A stretch of 64,000 bases of DNA from positions 85,604 to 149,603 of the forward strand of contig NW_008246165.1 in NCBI RefSeq assembly GCF_000281045.1, read 5' to 3'. Each line of letters starts with the position of its first letter. The stretch's first letter is position 1. The translations under genes and the position numbers were made by a program. The stretch is from Saprolegnia diclina VS20 (taxonomy: Eukaryota > Oomycota > Saprolegniomycetes > Saprolegniales > Saprolegniaceae). Positions 32,892-45,815 of this stretch are shown here, piece after piece. The notes below the pieces were generated by a model that saw only the letters and a program-made list of their open reading frames with translations, made no database searches and was not told the DNA's origin.

Positions 32892-32939
32892 TGCAGCTCT
32901 CATGGGTCTCACATTGCTGTTGCAGTTTTGGAGTTCCCC

Positions 32940-35008
<2,069 letters not shown>

Positions 35009-35161
35009 GGCATCACACGACACACGACGACGAGCTGCTTGAGGTTACGCAATACTAGTAGTAGTAGATCTTAGTTGTTGGTCGAGGAGGTATGGCAGTG
35101 GCTTCTTTTTTGGTGGCAGGAAAGGACGGCGTCGTCGTCGGCGTCGGCACGAGGTCGATGT

Positions 35162-35680
35162 TTAGTAGGAGAATTGGTTGCGCGAGGGCTGCAGCCAGTG
35201 GGACGACGGGCGCCACGATGGCGTGCTCGGGCTCGCGTCTTGCGTCGATCCGACAAAGAGCGAGTGGAACTGCATGCGCAGCGGCGAGCAAGACGACTCG
35301 ATCGAGTGGCGGCAAAAGTAGTCGATGGCCGTCGCGCCGCCCACGGCCGTCGGCCACGGAATCGCCATGTTTTTGGTGCGCACGTGGTGGACCTTGACGC
35401 TGCGCGTCGCCGGTCGCTGGCGCTTGGCGGTCGGGCGATACACGTCGTCGTCGTCGTCTTCATCGCGGGACGCCTTGCGCTTGATGGCGGGCTTTGGGCC
35501 CAGCAATGGCGGCGGGGGCAACGAGCCGCCAGCATCTTCGAGCTCGAGGAGTTGCGCCATGGGGTTGGCCGGCCGGGCCGCGCGGACCCGGCGGCTGTCG
35601 TCCTCAGCGTCGCTCATCTCAAAGACGAACATCAACTCGTCGTCGCTGTCGTCGTACGTGTCGTCGTGGTTGCGGCTCAT
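35162..35680 (-). CDS. Acidic, probably nuclear protein of unknown function
   Basis: 172 residues from the ATG at 35680. The first 35 residues are strongly acidic (DDTYDDSDDELMFVFEMSD). A proline stretch (SLPPPPLLGPKP) leads to a basic cluster (AIKRKASRDEDDDDD and TAKRQRPATRS) that looks like a bipartite nuclear localisation signal. A central block MAIPWPTAVGGATAIDYF and the serine-rich end (SWRPSSHWLQPSRNQFSY) have no known match. The frame extends upstream to 35953, but the part before 35680 is poor in acidic residues and reads like non-coding sequence. Role unknown; the acidic/basic pattern is common in transcription or chromatin factors. Confidence 0.5.
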   Translation of the reverse strand: MSRNHDDTYDDSDDELMFVFEMSDAEDDSRRVRAARPANPMAQLLELEDAGGSLPPPPLLGPKPAIKRKASRDEDDDDDVYRPTAKRQRPATRSVKVHHVRTKNMAIPWPTAVGGATAIDYFCRHSIESSCSPLRMQFHSLFVGSTQDASPSTPSWRPSSHWLQPSRNQFSY

Positions 35681-36688
35681 GGCCCCGGAAGTGGACTCGG
35701 CTCGGGTCGGTGGCAGGTCGGTCGGGCGCTGGAGGTCGGTCGTCGCGGCTCGGGAATTGCAAGTCTGAGCTTCACCGGCCGTTGCCTTGCCAGTAGGTGC
35801 CCCTTTGCAAGATCTTCCCAACTCCGGCGGTTCGGTTAAGTACGCTTTCGATTTCGACATCGAACAACCGTTGTCGTCACGGGCTCGCAAAGGCGAGATA
35901 TTGTCCTCTATATATACTACGACCGATGCGAATACCCTGCTCGTCGACGTCAACCGAGCTCCGTGGGGGTGCGAAGCCCACCGTTGGATGCGCTGGTTGA
36001 AAGGCGAGCAGTGATAAATAATATCAAATGGGCGATATTCTGCGTCTGCGGAGCTCGGGTTCAGGAGACCGAAATGCTAGGACTAGTCGTGATGGAAACC
36101 ACCGCGGCCAGGTAGAGAAGTCGTCCAGAAGTGGCAGGCGTGACGCGATTTGCAACACAGTCCAACGCCAACGTCGAACCTAATCGGAGCGCACTTTGTA
36201 TGAGCTGGCAGTCACACTCATCGAGGTGGACCAAGCAGCCAGCCACCTCCCACTGCACCAACCGCCGCATTCTACTCTGGCTCCTCGATAAAGCACATGA
36301 GTATACGCCAAGCGCACAAGCAGTGCGTACGACACGCTAGGGCGCCCATTCGAGCGATCACGTAATCGGGTTGATCAGGTATAACGAGCTCAACCTCTGC
36401 GTCGGAAGGGAAGTTAGAAGTTAGCGTACCGGCGAGATGGCAAGTACGCAGCAATCTGACTTAGTACCAGGAGCCAGCAGATGCCCACGGATCGATACGA
36501 AGGATGCACGAGCTCGAGGCTCATACGACGTGGTCTAGTGGAGCGGTCAGAGATGGGACCGTTAAGTGCTGTTTTGTGTTCCGGCGTTTGGACCAGAATT
36601 GCGTTTTGGGTAGGCCCCCTACGTTGGTCGTCCCTTCCAGCTGGCTCAAGGTTTTCTCCCGCAGCAGTGAGATTGGCAGCCGACGTGC
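35681..36688. other. 1 kb divergent spacer, no gene seen
   Basis: It lies between the starts of two divergent genes. I find only short overlapping ORFs. A polymerase III A-box-like word (TGGTCTAGTGG) occurs near 36530 without a matching B box. Confidence 0.45.
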
Positions 36689-38041
36689 ATGGCGGCCTTC
36701 TACGCGCGCTCGGTGCCGAGCCGCCTCGAGGCCTCGCCCTCGTCGTCGCAAGAGTCGTCCTTCAGCTACCGGTCGCCGTCCTCCGGCAGCTTCTACGTCG
36801 ATGACACGATGCGTGCGCTGGACAACATGAGCCTCGTGTACAACGGCGAGCGCCACCCCAACTACCCGCGCGGCTCGCACCAGCGCAGCAGCTTTGCCCA
36901 GCCGCCGTCGCCCATTCGCACCAGCGACGACACGCCGCCGGCGTTCCCGTCGGACCTAGCGCTGCCGACGCGGTGTCCGCCGCCGCCGCTTATCCCAAAG
37001 ACGCGTGCACCGTCGTCCAAGACGAAGAAGAATGTGCGCTTTAGCGCGCAGCTCGTGGTCGAGCACGAGACGCCGACGTACTACGAGTCGCCGGAGAAGG
37101 CCATGTTCTACCCGGGCGGCGCCAGCTACCGCCTCTTCCACCCGGAAGAGCTGCCATGCCCGATCCTCGCCGAACTCCCGCGCTCGGACGCAGCAACCAA
37201 GCATTTGCGAAGCTGCATGCTCTTGTCGGGCGAGCTTGGCGTGAGCATGAAGTGGGGACTCATGCCGTCGACGCGCTACACCATGTGCGAGCTGTACCCG
37301 AACGAAATGCTCATCCTCAAGGAGAAGACCAAGATGAAGACCGAGGAGCAGGTCGCGCTCACCGGCGTCTCGGTCGACGTGGTCTCGCCCGTCTCCATGT
37401 CGCTCCGCATCGCCCACACACAAAAGGAGATGGTGCGGCTCTCGGTGCGCGAGGGCCAAGAGGCCGTGCTGCAGGAGTGGTACTGGATGCTGCATATCGC
37501 GATGGCCATGAAGGTCGACGTCGCCGACCCGGCCGCGTCCCTCAAGAAGAAAAAAGAGACCAAAACCCGCAGCATTTGGGTCGTCCGGGCGCCGGCGATG
37601 GACGAGCCGGGGTACCTCCCGCGCGTGACGCACCACGTCGCGTCGGCCCTCGCCGGCGCCGAGATCCAGGTGCTCCATAGCGGCGAGCCCGAGGCCAAGG
37701 CGCTCGCTGAGAGCATCAACGAGTGCGTCAACGGCAAGCCTTTGCGCGAAAGCGTCCTCCTTGGCCGGTCGGTCTTTGACCACGACCACTACTACAGCCG
37801 CGCGGCGCGGCGCAAGCTCGCGTACGACATCTTTGTATCGCGGGGTCGCATCAAGCGGCTGCTGCTGGTCGTCGAGGACGAGCTGCTGCCGACGATGATT
37901 GCCCGCGCCCAGCGCTTCCGCTCCAACGACCAAGGGCTCGGCATGGGCTACACACCGTCGATGCTCAAGGTCTGCAACGGCGTCGAGTTTGCCGTCGACA
38001 TGAAGACAGGCGACGCGACCATCGTCTCGTGCTTTGCCTAA
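36689..38041 (+). CDS. PH-like domain protein with PP1-docking motif
   Basis: Intronless, 450 residues. The first 110 residues are serine/proline-rich and look disordered. At about residue 117, SKTKKNVRFSAQLVVEHE contains KNVRF, a good RVxF docking site for protein phosphatase 1. Residues 170-275 have the rhythm of a PH domain: MLLSGELGVSMKWG, YPNEMLILKEKTKMK, VALTGVSVDVVSP, SVREGQEAVLQEWYWMLH, with the usual tryptophan in the last helix. The C-terminal 170 residues (SIWVVRAPAMDEPGYLP; RKLAYDIFVSRGRIKRLLL; SMLKVCNGVEFAVDM) match nothing I can name. A phosphatase-targeting, membrane-binding adaptor is a fair guess; both motif calls are by eye. Confidence 0.55.
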   Translation: MAAFYARSVPSRLEASPSSSQESSFSYRSPSSGSFYVDDTMRALDNMSLVYNGERHPNYPRGSHQRSSFAQPPSPIRTSDDTPPAFPSDLALPTRCPPPPLIPKTRAPSSKTKKNVRFSAQLVVEHETPTYYESPEKAMFYPGGASYRLFHPEELPCPILAELPRSDAATKHLRSCMLLSGELGVSMKWGLMPSTRYTMCELYPNEMLILKEKTKMKTEEQVALTGVSVDVVSPVSMSLRIAHTQKEMVRLSVREGQEAVLQEWYWMLHIAMAMKVDVADPAASLKKKKETKTRSIWVVRAPAMDEPGYLPRVTHHVASALAGAEIQVLHSGEPEAKALAESINECVNGKPLRESVLLGRSVFDHDHYYSRAARRKLAYDIFVSRGRIKRLLLVVEDELLPTMIARAQRFRSNDQGLGMGYTPSMLKVCNGVEFAVDMKTGDATIVSCFA

Positions 38042-38112
38042 TTTCGAGCAGTAGATTTCATTTTTCAGATTTTTGAAATTTGGTTTCCGAAAGGCCAGGC
38101 GGTTTCAGGAGC

Positions 38113-39304
38113 ATGATGGACGGCCCGAGTCTGCGCGAGGACGGGCGTGTCGAGTGCGCGCCGACCAAGCCGCGCCACGCCAAGGCCGCGCGGTCGCACA
38201 CGGGCGGGCGCATTGGCAACCAGCAGTACAGCGCCGACGCGGACGAGATGGCCGTGCTCCAGGCCGAGAACGCGACGCTGCGCCAGCGCCTCGCCGTACG
38301 CCCTGCCATCGAACAGGATGCTGAGCAATCATGTAGGACATGGAGCGTGTTTTGGCCCAAGTCGAGCAAAAGCAGCTGTACTCGACGGAGGATCTGCTGG
38401 TGCATGACGCGTGTATGTAGCGCGGACCAAGCGGAAGCGCTCGACGATATCTCCGAGCTGCTCAAGCTGGCCGAGATGGCCAAGACCGAGGCGACGTCGT
38501 TCAACCACAACACTGCGCGGGACAAGGTCCTCGCTACCTCTGCGGCTGTGCATGCAATGTCGTACGTAGATGCGCCGAGACATTCAGACGCTGCAGGCCA
38601 TTTTGAAAAAGGTTTGCAGCCGACAATACCAAGCAAAGTACGCAGCGTGTACGTAGGCCAAGGCCGAGCGCAACGACTTCAAGAAGACGATCAAGCAGAC
38701 CGAAGAGAAGCTGCGGCTGGAAATGGAGAAGAAGAAGGAGGTAGTGATTATAGACTTGGAGCGAAGCGCAGACTCGGGTGGGCGTAGGAAGGGCTCAAGA
38801 GCGAGATCGACCAAGAGATCTTCACCCGCATCATCAAGGTCCGTGCTGCAAGGCTGTGAGGTGGAGGCGCATGTACACGCAGGAGGACCGCGAGAAGTAC
38901 AGGGCACACGTCGTTGAGCTCCTTGCGCGCATCAAGTCGCTCGAGAAGGAGAAGTACGACGTCTTCCTCTGGGCCAAATCGCACCATGAGATCTACGTCC
39001 AAGTACGTAACTTTGGCTTGCAGCGTCGTTGATGGAACATGCAGGAGATGCGCAAGCTGGCGCGCGCCTTCGCCAAGGTCAAGCGCATGTCGGACGAGAG
39101 CGTATAATGGACTGTCGCTGCGTGCGATGCCTCATGCGCTACTAGACGTACGAGGCCAAGGCGTTCTACCACGACGTCATCCAGCTCAAGCATGTCGTGC
39201 TCTCGGACGCGGCGGGGCTCGAAGACGCGCTGTTGCAGCAACAAGCCAAGGACGACGACACTCGATGCGCAGCATTCGTGCTCGAGAACCACGAGTCCTC
39301 GTAG
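38113..39304 (+). CDS. Coiled-coil protein split into many mini-exons
   Basis: At least nine exons, several of 50-90 bases, separated by introns of about 40-45 nt. They join in frame as MMDGPSLREDGRVEC, MAVLQAENATLRQRLA, DMERVLAQVEQKQLYSTEDL, AEALDDISELLKLAEMAK, MRRDIQTLQAILKK, ERNDFKKTIKQTEEKLRLEM, LKSEIDQEIFTRIIK, EDREKYRAHVVELLARIKSL, EMRKLARAFAKVKRMSDE and EAKAFYHDVIQLKHVVLSD. Heptad patterns run through most of it, so it should be a rod-like dimer. No family is recognised; basal body, cytoskeletal or trafficking roles are all open. The stop at 39302-39304 lies three bases from the stop of the converging gene, so the two 3' ends must overlap. Confidence 0.6.
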
Positions 39305-39307
39305 TGC

Positions 39308-39864
39308 TTACTCGAGCGGGTTATAAATGATGCGTTGCATGCTCTCGCCTTGCTTGGACACTTGGACGACCATCTTGAGGTCCATGATGGCGTCGCCGTC
39401 CTTGGACTTGAACGTCGCGCTGAGAAGACCGCAGTTGGCGAGGTTGCTCGGCTTGATGTCGCTCACGTCAATGTGGGGCGTCTAGTCAATGTGGTCAATG
39501 CCAAGGCGAAGATGCACGCCGTACAGTAAACTGGAAATGGTTCTCGCCACGCGCATAGTCGGTGGCCTCCGTGCGCCCTAGCTGTGTCATCGAGGTGGTC
39601 AAGGAGCTACACGAGCAAGCGCTTGTCATGCAGCCAAGATCGATGGATAAGGATATTGATAATGTGTCGCCGAAGCACCGAGTCGACGAGGTACTGGACC
39701 TCCCAGTAGCCTTCGCGCACGGTCTGGCTCACGGCAAAGTCCACTTCGAGGTTGAGCTCGTCCGAGATGTGCGTCGGGTTGGGCGAGATGTCCACGCGCA
39801 GCACGTCGACCTTAGGCAGCTGCGTCAGGTGTTCCTCGTCGTCCGTCATCTTGGCATCGCTCAT
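39308..39864 (-). CDS. Small conserved-looking protein, beta-rich, unknown
   Basis: Three exons. The first starts at 39864 (MSDAKMTDDEEHLTQLPKV) and holds VDVLRVDISPNPTHISDEL and REGYWEVQYLVDSVLRRHI. A short exon gives RTEATDYARGENHFQF. The last gives TPHIDVSDIKPSNLANCGLL, DAIMDLKMVVQVSKQGE and ends RIIYNPLE. Alternating hydrophobic strands and the paired half-patterns suggest a beta-sandwich. The regularity of the sequence argues for a constrained, real protein, but I cannot name its family. It shares a 203-base divergent promoter with the nardilysin gene at 40068, and its transcript must overlap the coiled-coil gene's 3' end. Confidence 0.55.
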
Positions 39865-39980
39865 GCTGGCTGCTCGTTGGTGGTTGCGCTGCTTCGAGAT
39901 TTTGGATACGGAAACCGAAGTCGCTATCGAAGTTCGAAGCAGCATTGATCGGGTGGCATATGCCGTGTCTAGCGTATTGT

Positions 39981-40039
39981 ATTCGGCACATGCCAATCAA
40001 AAGCGACGCATTGATTGGTCCCTTGGCGAAATGCCGAAT
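39981..40039. promoter_or_regulatory. Bidirectional promoter elements with ATTCGGCA half-sites
   Basis: ATTCGGCA (39981-39988), two bases, then TGCCAAT (39991-39997) form a near palindrome. It overlaps CCAATC at 39993-39998; GATTGG follows at 40013-40018 and TGCCGAAT at 40032-40039. A perfect form of the palindrome lies at 51090-51107 before the second nardilysin gene. Confidence 0.5.
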
Positions 40040-40067
40040 TGAAACAAATCCACAATCCGATTTTACG

Positions 40068-43000
40068 ATGGCAAGCTCCATCGACGCGACCAAGAGCCCG
40101 AACGACCCGAAGCACTACCGGCTCCTCACGCTGCCCAACGGCCTCGAGGTGCTGCTCATGCAGAACGTTCCCGGCGCTGACGATGAGGATGACGACGAAG
40201 ACGACAGCGAGGGCGACAGCGAGGGCGATGAAGGCAGCGACGATGGAAGTGACGAGGACGATGGCAGCGAGGACGATGACGATGACATGGACGATGACGA
40301 CGAAGACGATGAAATGGGCGATGATGACGTCGACGAAGAGCTCTTGGGCGAAGATGACGAGATGGCCGACGACGGACCCGCGCCCCGCAAGGCCGGCGCC
40401 TGCTTGACCGTCGGCGTCGGCAGCTTTGCCGAGCCCGAGCATCTTCCTGGCCTGGCGCATTACCTCGAGCACATGCTCTTCATGGGTTCGTCGACCTTGC
40501 TCTCTTCGATGCGACTCATGCATGCCATATAGGCAGCGAAAAGTACCCCGACGAGAACGAGTTTGAAGCATTCCTGAGCGCCCACGGCGGCTACAGCAAC
40601 GGCGAGACCGACGTCGAGCGCACGAGCTACATGTTCGAGGTCGGGCCCAAGCACCTCGCGCCGGCGCTCGACATGTTTGCGCAGTTCTTCGTGGCGCCGC
40701 TCATGAAGGCGGACGGCCTCGACCGCGAGCTCTCGGCGATCGAGTCGGAGTTTGCGCGTGCGAGCCAAGACGATATGATCCGCTACGAGGTTCGATCCCA
40801 TGACCTCTTGCTCTCTATTTTACATGGAAGGCTGTAGCAAGTGCTGTGCGACTTGGCGCTGCCGTCGCACCCGTTCCATCGGTTCAACTGGGGCAACACC
40901 AAGAGTCTCAAGACGCTGCCGAAAGCCAAGAACATCGACGTCCGCGCCGAGATCCTAGCGTTCTACAAGGCGCACTACTCGGCCAACCTCATGAAGCTCG
41001 TCGTCTGCGGTGAGGAGCCGTTGGACGAGCTCGAGGCGTACGTCCGCGCGTCGTTCAGCGACGTGCCCAACAACGACCGCGTCGTTGCCAACTACGGTCA
41101 CCTGCCCATGCCGTTCGAGTCGTCGGCGCTCGTCCAGGTTGTGCCACTCAAGGAATCGCACGTCCTGCACTTGCACTGGCCGTTGCCGCCGCTCGTGGGG
41201 CACCACGACCTCAAGCCCGCCGAGTACGTGGCCTCGATCCTCGGCCACGAGAGCGAGGGTTCGATCCTGTATTACGTACGTCTTTTTCGCCATTTTACGA
41301 GATATATCCAGTCTTTTACGTGTAGCTCAAGGAGAAGGGGTATGTGTCGTCGATTTCAGCGGGCCTCACCGAGACGCACGGCTACGACTACGGGTCATTT
41401 GGCGCAGTCTTTACGCTCGAGATCAAGCTCACGCTCGACGGTCTCGCTGCGTACGAAGACGTCGTCGGCGTCGTCTTCCAGTTTCTCCACATGATGCAGA
41501 CGAGTTCGCTGCCAGCGTGGATCTTTGAGGAGCAAAAGACCATGGCGCAAGTCAGCTTCCGCTTCCAAGAAGAGCACGACGCGATCGAGCAGTGCGAAGA
41601 GCTCGCCGCGCTCATGCAGGTCGATGCTCGATGCCTCAGGCTATGATACCAAATGCCCTTCTAGGACATGTTTCGAATCCCAACGAGCGAGCTGCTGACG
41701 TACGAAGTGCCAACTGGCGACTTTGACGAAGCGCGCGTCCGGTCGCTCGTGCTTGACCACCTCACGACAGACCGCCTTCGCATTCTCCTCGCCTCGAGCA
41801 CCTTTGCGTCCGACGACACGGTATCTCATGATCTCCCGATGGCTGAGCGATGGTTGATGGTGCGCTAGTGGACCGAAGAGCCGTGGTTCCAAGTGCCGTA
41901 CAAGGCCCAGCCGATCCCGGGCCCGCTCTTGCAGCAGTGGGCCACGCCGTCGACGCACCCGTCGCTGCGGTACCAGGCTGTCAACCCGTTCATTCCGCGC
42001 GACGTGTCGCTCATCGATGTGCCCGAAGCCCTGGAGGCGCCGCGCAAGGTGCTTGCGACGTCGAATGCGACTGCATATTACTTTCCCGACACTGTCTTCA
42101 AGACGCCCCGGGCGTTTGTGATGCTGCACTTTTCGCTGCCGGCGATGGCAAGTCGCCCAGACGCGATCGTGCTCGGCGACGTGTACCTGCGCCTGGTCAA
42201 GGATGCGCTCAACGCGTACGCCTACTTTGCGCACGAAGCCCAGCTCTCGTACGTGCTGCACGTCAAGGACGCAAGCGGCTTTGAGCTGCAGATCGGCGGC
42301 TTCCACGACAAGCTGCTCGAGCTCGTCCATGTGGTCACCAAGACACTCGCGACCTTCACGACTACAACCGGCGAGATGCTCCGTGAAGCGCGCTTCCGCG
42401 TTCTCAAGGAAGACCTGCTGCGATTGTACAAGAATGCCCTCTTCAAGCCCTCGGCCAAGGCCAAGTACATGCGCCTGCAGCTGCTTGAGGCCTCGGCCGT
42501 GCCGCTCCCGACGCTCATTGCTGCGCTTGAAGCACTCACGTACGAGTCGCTGGTCGCTTTTGGGGTCACGTCCAAGGCCCTCTGGGCGGGCGGCCACATG
42601 ACTGCGTTCGTCCACGGCAACATCACGCAAGCCAACGCGATCGCAATGGCGTCGACGGTCGCAGGCTACTTTTCCTTTGGGAGTGCGGCGCCGCGCCCGC
42701 CGAAAGCCATCCACTCGCTGCCAGCCAGCGGCCTGGTGCTCCACGAAGAGAGTGAGAACAGTGAAGAGGTCAACTCGATCGTTGAAGTGTACTACCAGTT
42801 TGGCAACGAGACGGTCGCGACGCTGGGCATGGCCGACCTCCTCGAGCAAATGATGCAAGAGCCGCTCTTTGACACGCTGCGCACCAAGCAGCAGCTCGGG
42901 TACGAAGTCTCGTGCACGGTGCGCGTGACGCATGGCATCCTCGGCTTTGGGCTCAAGGTCGTCTCGGCCTCGACGCCGACAAGTGCGATCGCGGCCGCCA

Positions 43001-43419
43001 TGGACACCTTTGTGACCAGCTTTGCAACGACGCTCGAGACGATGGACGAAGCCACGTTCGACGACCACGTGCAGTCGCAGATCCAGGCGCGCGAAGAACC
43101 CGACGTACACCTCTTTGCAGCCACGACGCGCCATTGGACCGAGATCCAGTCGCAGCGCTTGGCCTTCGACATTGACGCGCAGCTCGTCACGTGGCTCAAG
43201 TCGCCTGGCTGCTCGCGCGACGCGGTGCGCGCACAGTACGCGCGCTGGTTCCAAAAGCCGCAGCTCCGCGTGTTGGTTGTCGGTCAAAAGAGCTCGTCGA
43301 CGCTCGAAGGCCGTGAAACGCCGCCGACGGCCGACGCGCTTTGCAGCAATGACGCTGTCCACGCGCAGAAGGCTCGTCTCCCGTGCTTTCCCGAGCGCCA
43401 CACGATCCCGGCGGTGTAG
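40068..43419 (+). CDS. NRDC: Nardilysin-like M16A metalloprotease
   Basis: Six or so exons. The N-terminus (MASSIDATKSPNDPKHYRLL) leads to LPNGLEVLL. An acidic stretch of about 70 residues, nearly all Asp/Glu/Ser/Gly, lies just before CLTVGVGSFAEPEHLPGLA, exactly where animal nardilysin has its acidic domain. The inverted zinc site is HYLEH with the downstream glutamate region ELSAIESEFARAS. The substrate pocket block YPDENEFEAFLSAHGGYSN is intact. The remaining three M16 subdomains follow (HPFHRFNWGNTKSLKTLP; MMQEPLFDTLRTKQQLGYEV) to the stop at 43419. M16A enzymes cut peptides inside a closed chamber; nardilysin prefers dibasic sites. Intron joins such as MG/SEKYPDEN near 40485-40533 are in frame. 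No signal peptide, so probably cytosolic. Confidence 0.88.
40170..40375 (+). repeat. Acidic GAY/GAR-rich coding repeat
   Basis: A run of GAC, GAT, GAA and GAG codons with occasional AGC and GGC encodes the acidic domain of the nardilysin-like protease. It is a simple-sequence tract prone to length change. Confidence 0.6.
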
Positions 43420-43663
43420 AGGGCGCCACGTCATGGGTTTTATTTTCGGCATAACGCGAAAACAACTTGGTACCATCGTCGACACGTGCAATTTTAAACA
43501 GACTCGTGTTGACATTCGAGACACATACGTGTCGACGCAGCAGCCCCACCTCATGGCCACGCTGTGCCGAGCTTGGGTCGTGGTTCTTGAATGTGGCATG
43601 TGCCACTTTTAAGACACGGTTCAATTGCAGAGATATGACGTGGCAGCCTCGTGTGCATAATTA

Positions 43664-44920
43664 TTAATGTGTGTCGTCGTCGTCTACGTGGCCGACGTCG
43701 TCGTCGTCCAGCATGCCAATGTGGCTCGACTCGGTGTAGGCCCCGAAAAAGTCAGAGATGCCTTCGGTCTCGTCCAGGTTGAAGCAAAAGTCGGGGTCCG
43801 CCTTGAGCGGCGCGAGCTTGAAGAGCCCGTTGGTGTCCTCGTGCGCTTCCAACGGCAGCTCCTCCTTGACGATCGTCTCCGACTGCGCCTGGCTTACTAA
43901 ATAGACGTCGACGGGCCCTTCGTTGGCCTTGAGGAAGATCTGAAACCTCCGCGAGCCCGGCGGCATGCCCTCGTCCGGGTCCGGCACTTCGAGCGTCGTG
44001 CCCGGCGGCGCCTTGATGGCCATGATGCTCTGGTCGGCGAGTGACTCGAGCGACCGAATGTCCTGATGCGAAATGAAACAGCGCGCGGCGTCAGGCGATG
44101 CGGACGACGATGGCGACCGACTGCCGTCGCTCTGCTCGTCGTGCAACTGCTTGACGCTCAGCGTCATGTGCCGTATGAAGTGCTCAATGAGCTTCTCCTC
44201 TTCGACAAGCTTGGACACGTCGTCTTTCATCTTCTCCACGTCGCTCGTCAACGTGGCCGACGAGGCAAAGAGCGCGTTGCTGCTGCTACTGTCGTCGCCG
44301 TCGTCGTCTGCAAACCCGACGCCGTGCACCGACGCCCGCGCCTGGCGCACGCCCGCACCGCCTTTCCAGTGAATGTTGTTCTTGCTCGTCTTCTCGATGA
44401 GCCCAATGCCCTCGAGCACGTTTGTGATGTCGTAAATTCGCCGCTTTTGGACGCCCAGCGACAGCGCCGCCTGGTTCAAGTCGAGGTTGCCGTCGGCCGC
44501 CGACTGGATGAGAGACACAAACTTCTTCGTAAGCAGGCCCAACGAGCTGTCGTAGCGCGTGCCCGGCGAGCTCAGGTTCTTGCTGCTGCTTGACGCGCTT
44601 CCGGGCTCTGTCTTGGTCTTGGGCAGCAGCGCCGGGTCCATCGAAAGCGGTTGTGGCATGTTGCGCTTCAAGTACGAGTTCATCGGGTTGAGCGGCATGT
44701 ACGACATGCCCATCGGGAGGCCCATGTACATGGGCGCGCCGGTCGCATTCAACGTCGTGTTGGCCTGCGTGCTGTGCTTTGGCGTCTTCGCCTCGGTCTT
44801 GGGCGTCGCTGCGGGCGTGCTCAGCGCCGATGCAGCCTTGGCCTTGCCGGCGGCCGATGCGGAAGCGGTCCCATGCGACGCTCCACGCGCCCGCTTGGAC
44901 GGAGGAGGTGGCGTGTCCAT
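43664..44920 (-). CDS. E2F: E2F-family transcription factor
   Basis: Intronless, 418 residues. After a low-complexity N-terminus with a basic start ([13 protein letters not shown]) comes the winged-helix DNA-binding domain at about residues 120-190: [57 protein letters not shown]. The [18 protein letters not shown] signature is diagnostic of E2F. A coiled coil ([20 protein letters not shown]) would pair with a DP partner, followed by the marked-box region ([31 protein letters not shown]). The C-terminus [18 protein letters not shown] matches the retinoblastoma-binding helix of E2F1-5, so an RB-type pocket protein is expected in this organism. The last residues are an Asp-rich run. Controls S-phase genes. 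Confidence 0.93.
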   Translation of the reverse strand: MDTPPPPSKRARGASHGTASASAAGKAKAASALSTPAATPKTEAKTPKHSTQANTTLNATGAPMYMGLPMGMSYMPLNPMNSYLKRNMPQPLSMDPALLPKTKTEPGSASSSSKNLSSPGTRYDSSLGLLTKKFVSLIQSAADGNLDLNQAALSLGVQKRRIYDITNVLEGIGLIEKTSKNNIHWKGGAGVRQARASVHGVGFADDDGDDSSSSNALFASSATLTSDVEKMKDDVSKLVEEEKLIEHFIRHMTLSVKQLHDEQSDGSRSPSSSASPDAARCFISHQDIRSLESLADQSIMAIKAPPGTTLEVPDPDEGMPPGSRRFQIFLKANEGPVDVYLVSQAQSETIVKEELPLEAHEDTNGLFKLAPLKADPDFCFNLDETEGISDFFGAYTESSHIGMLDDDDVGHVDDDDTH

Positions 44921-45815
44921 GGCGGCAATCTCGGAGCGTCGGCGCGGCCACCCTCAATTTCACGTCAAGCTCATTCGTTTGGCCGGATACATCTTTTTTA
45001 GCAACGCTCGTATTCTTTTGCATATGTTTTAATCCCACTTGATTATTGTATGCAAAGTCATTATAAAACGTACGACAATTTCGAAGCGCATATTATATTC
45101 CGACGCGATGCCATTGGACGAAAAGCGGCCAATGACACATTTTGTGCCAATTGTCGATCTTTTTGACCAATCGCACAGGTATGCGCACATCAACGCTCGC
45201 CCGCCTCTGCCATGCAAGCGCGCGTCCGACTCGCAATCGTTGTCGACTGGGCCCTGCTTCGATCCCGGTTAAGAGATTAGTTTAGCTAGCAGCAATACTC
45301 ACGCAAAACCCCCGAGAAAATATCCCAACAAAATCATGTAGTCTGCGTGGTCTCTGGTCGCTAGTCGGTGGTGGGGACGCCCAATCTTGCACTCCTTACT
45401 CCTTAGCTGCTACTCCAGCGTCGCACGTCGAAGAAACGACGACCTTGAGCGCAATATGACACTATTATATCTACCGAGATCTTGTCGCTGCTCGGTTTCA
45501 AAGCATACCAAGATCCACGAGCCAAGATAGTCAGTGCAAAGTGGCGCGTTTCGTCCGGAGTCAACATGTTCCCGCGCGAATCCAAGCCTGGACGCCCATC
45601 GATTCCAGGTAGCCGTATCGATTGCAGGGCATAAAAGAATAATCCCCTTACCAGGTATTTGATCGGGTCAAGCCTAAATCGTACAGTAGAACCAACGTCA
45701 ACGATATTATTCATGCTGCGAGTCTTCTCTTGTCGGCGCCAGACTGTCCTATCTTTACAGAATACTAGTCGAAGCAACCAGATCTGATTGCACCTAGTCT
45801 ATTTAAAGACAATTC
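44921..45815. other. Divergent spacer between E2F and the FAM227-like gene
   Basis: An 895-base region with CCAAT boxes near the E2F end (45113-45172) and TATTTAAA at 45800-45807 just before the other gene. A 124-codon minus ORF at 45403-45777 has no recognisable domain and is probably chance. Confidence 0.45.
45113..45172. promoter_or_regulatory. CCAAT cluster upstream of E2F
   Basis: ATTGG at 45113-45117 and CCAAT at 45129-45133, 45148-45152 and 45167-45171, about 190-250 bases upstream of the E2F start at 44920. Clustered CCAAT boxes are typical of cell-cycle promoters in other eukaryotes; the link here is inference. Confidence 0.45.

Noticed and set aside
36525-36610. Possible tRNA (A-box word TGGTCTAGTGG)
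   Set aside because: No B box GGTTCGANNCC at the right distance and no cloverleaf pairing.
41641-43599. 652-codon minus-strand ORF opposite the first nardilysin gene
   Set aside because: Arginine/histidine-rich antisense shadow of a clear M16 protease; no recognisable domain.
45240-45275. T-loop-like TTCGATCCCGG
   Set aside because: Stem bases do not pair and no A box lies upstream, so not a tRNA.
45403-45777. 124-codon minus ORF between E2F and the FAM227-like gene
   Set aside because: No domain, no codon bias like the neighbours, and it lies in an AT-richer spacer.
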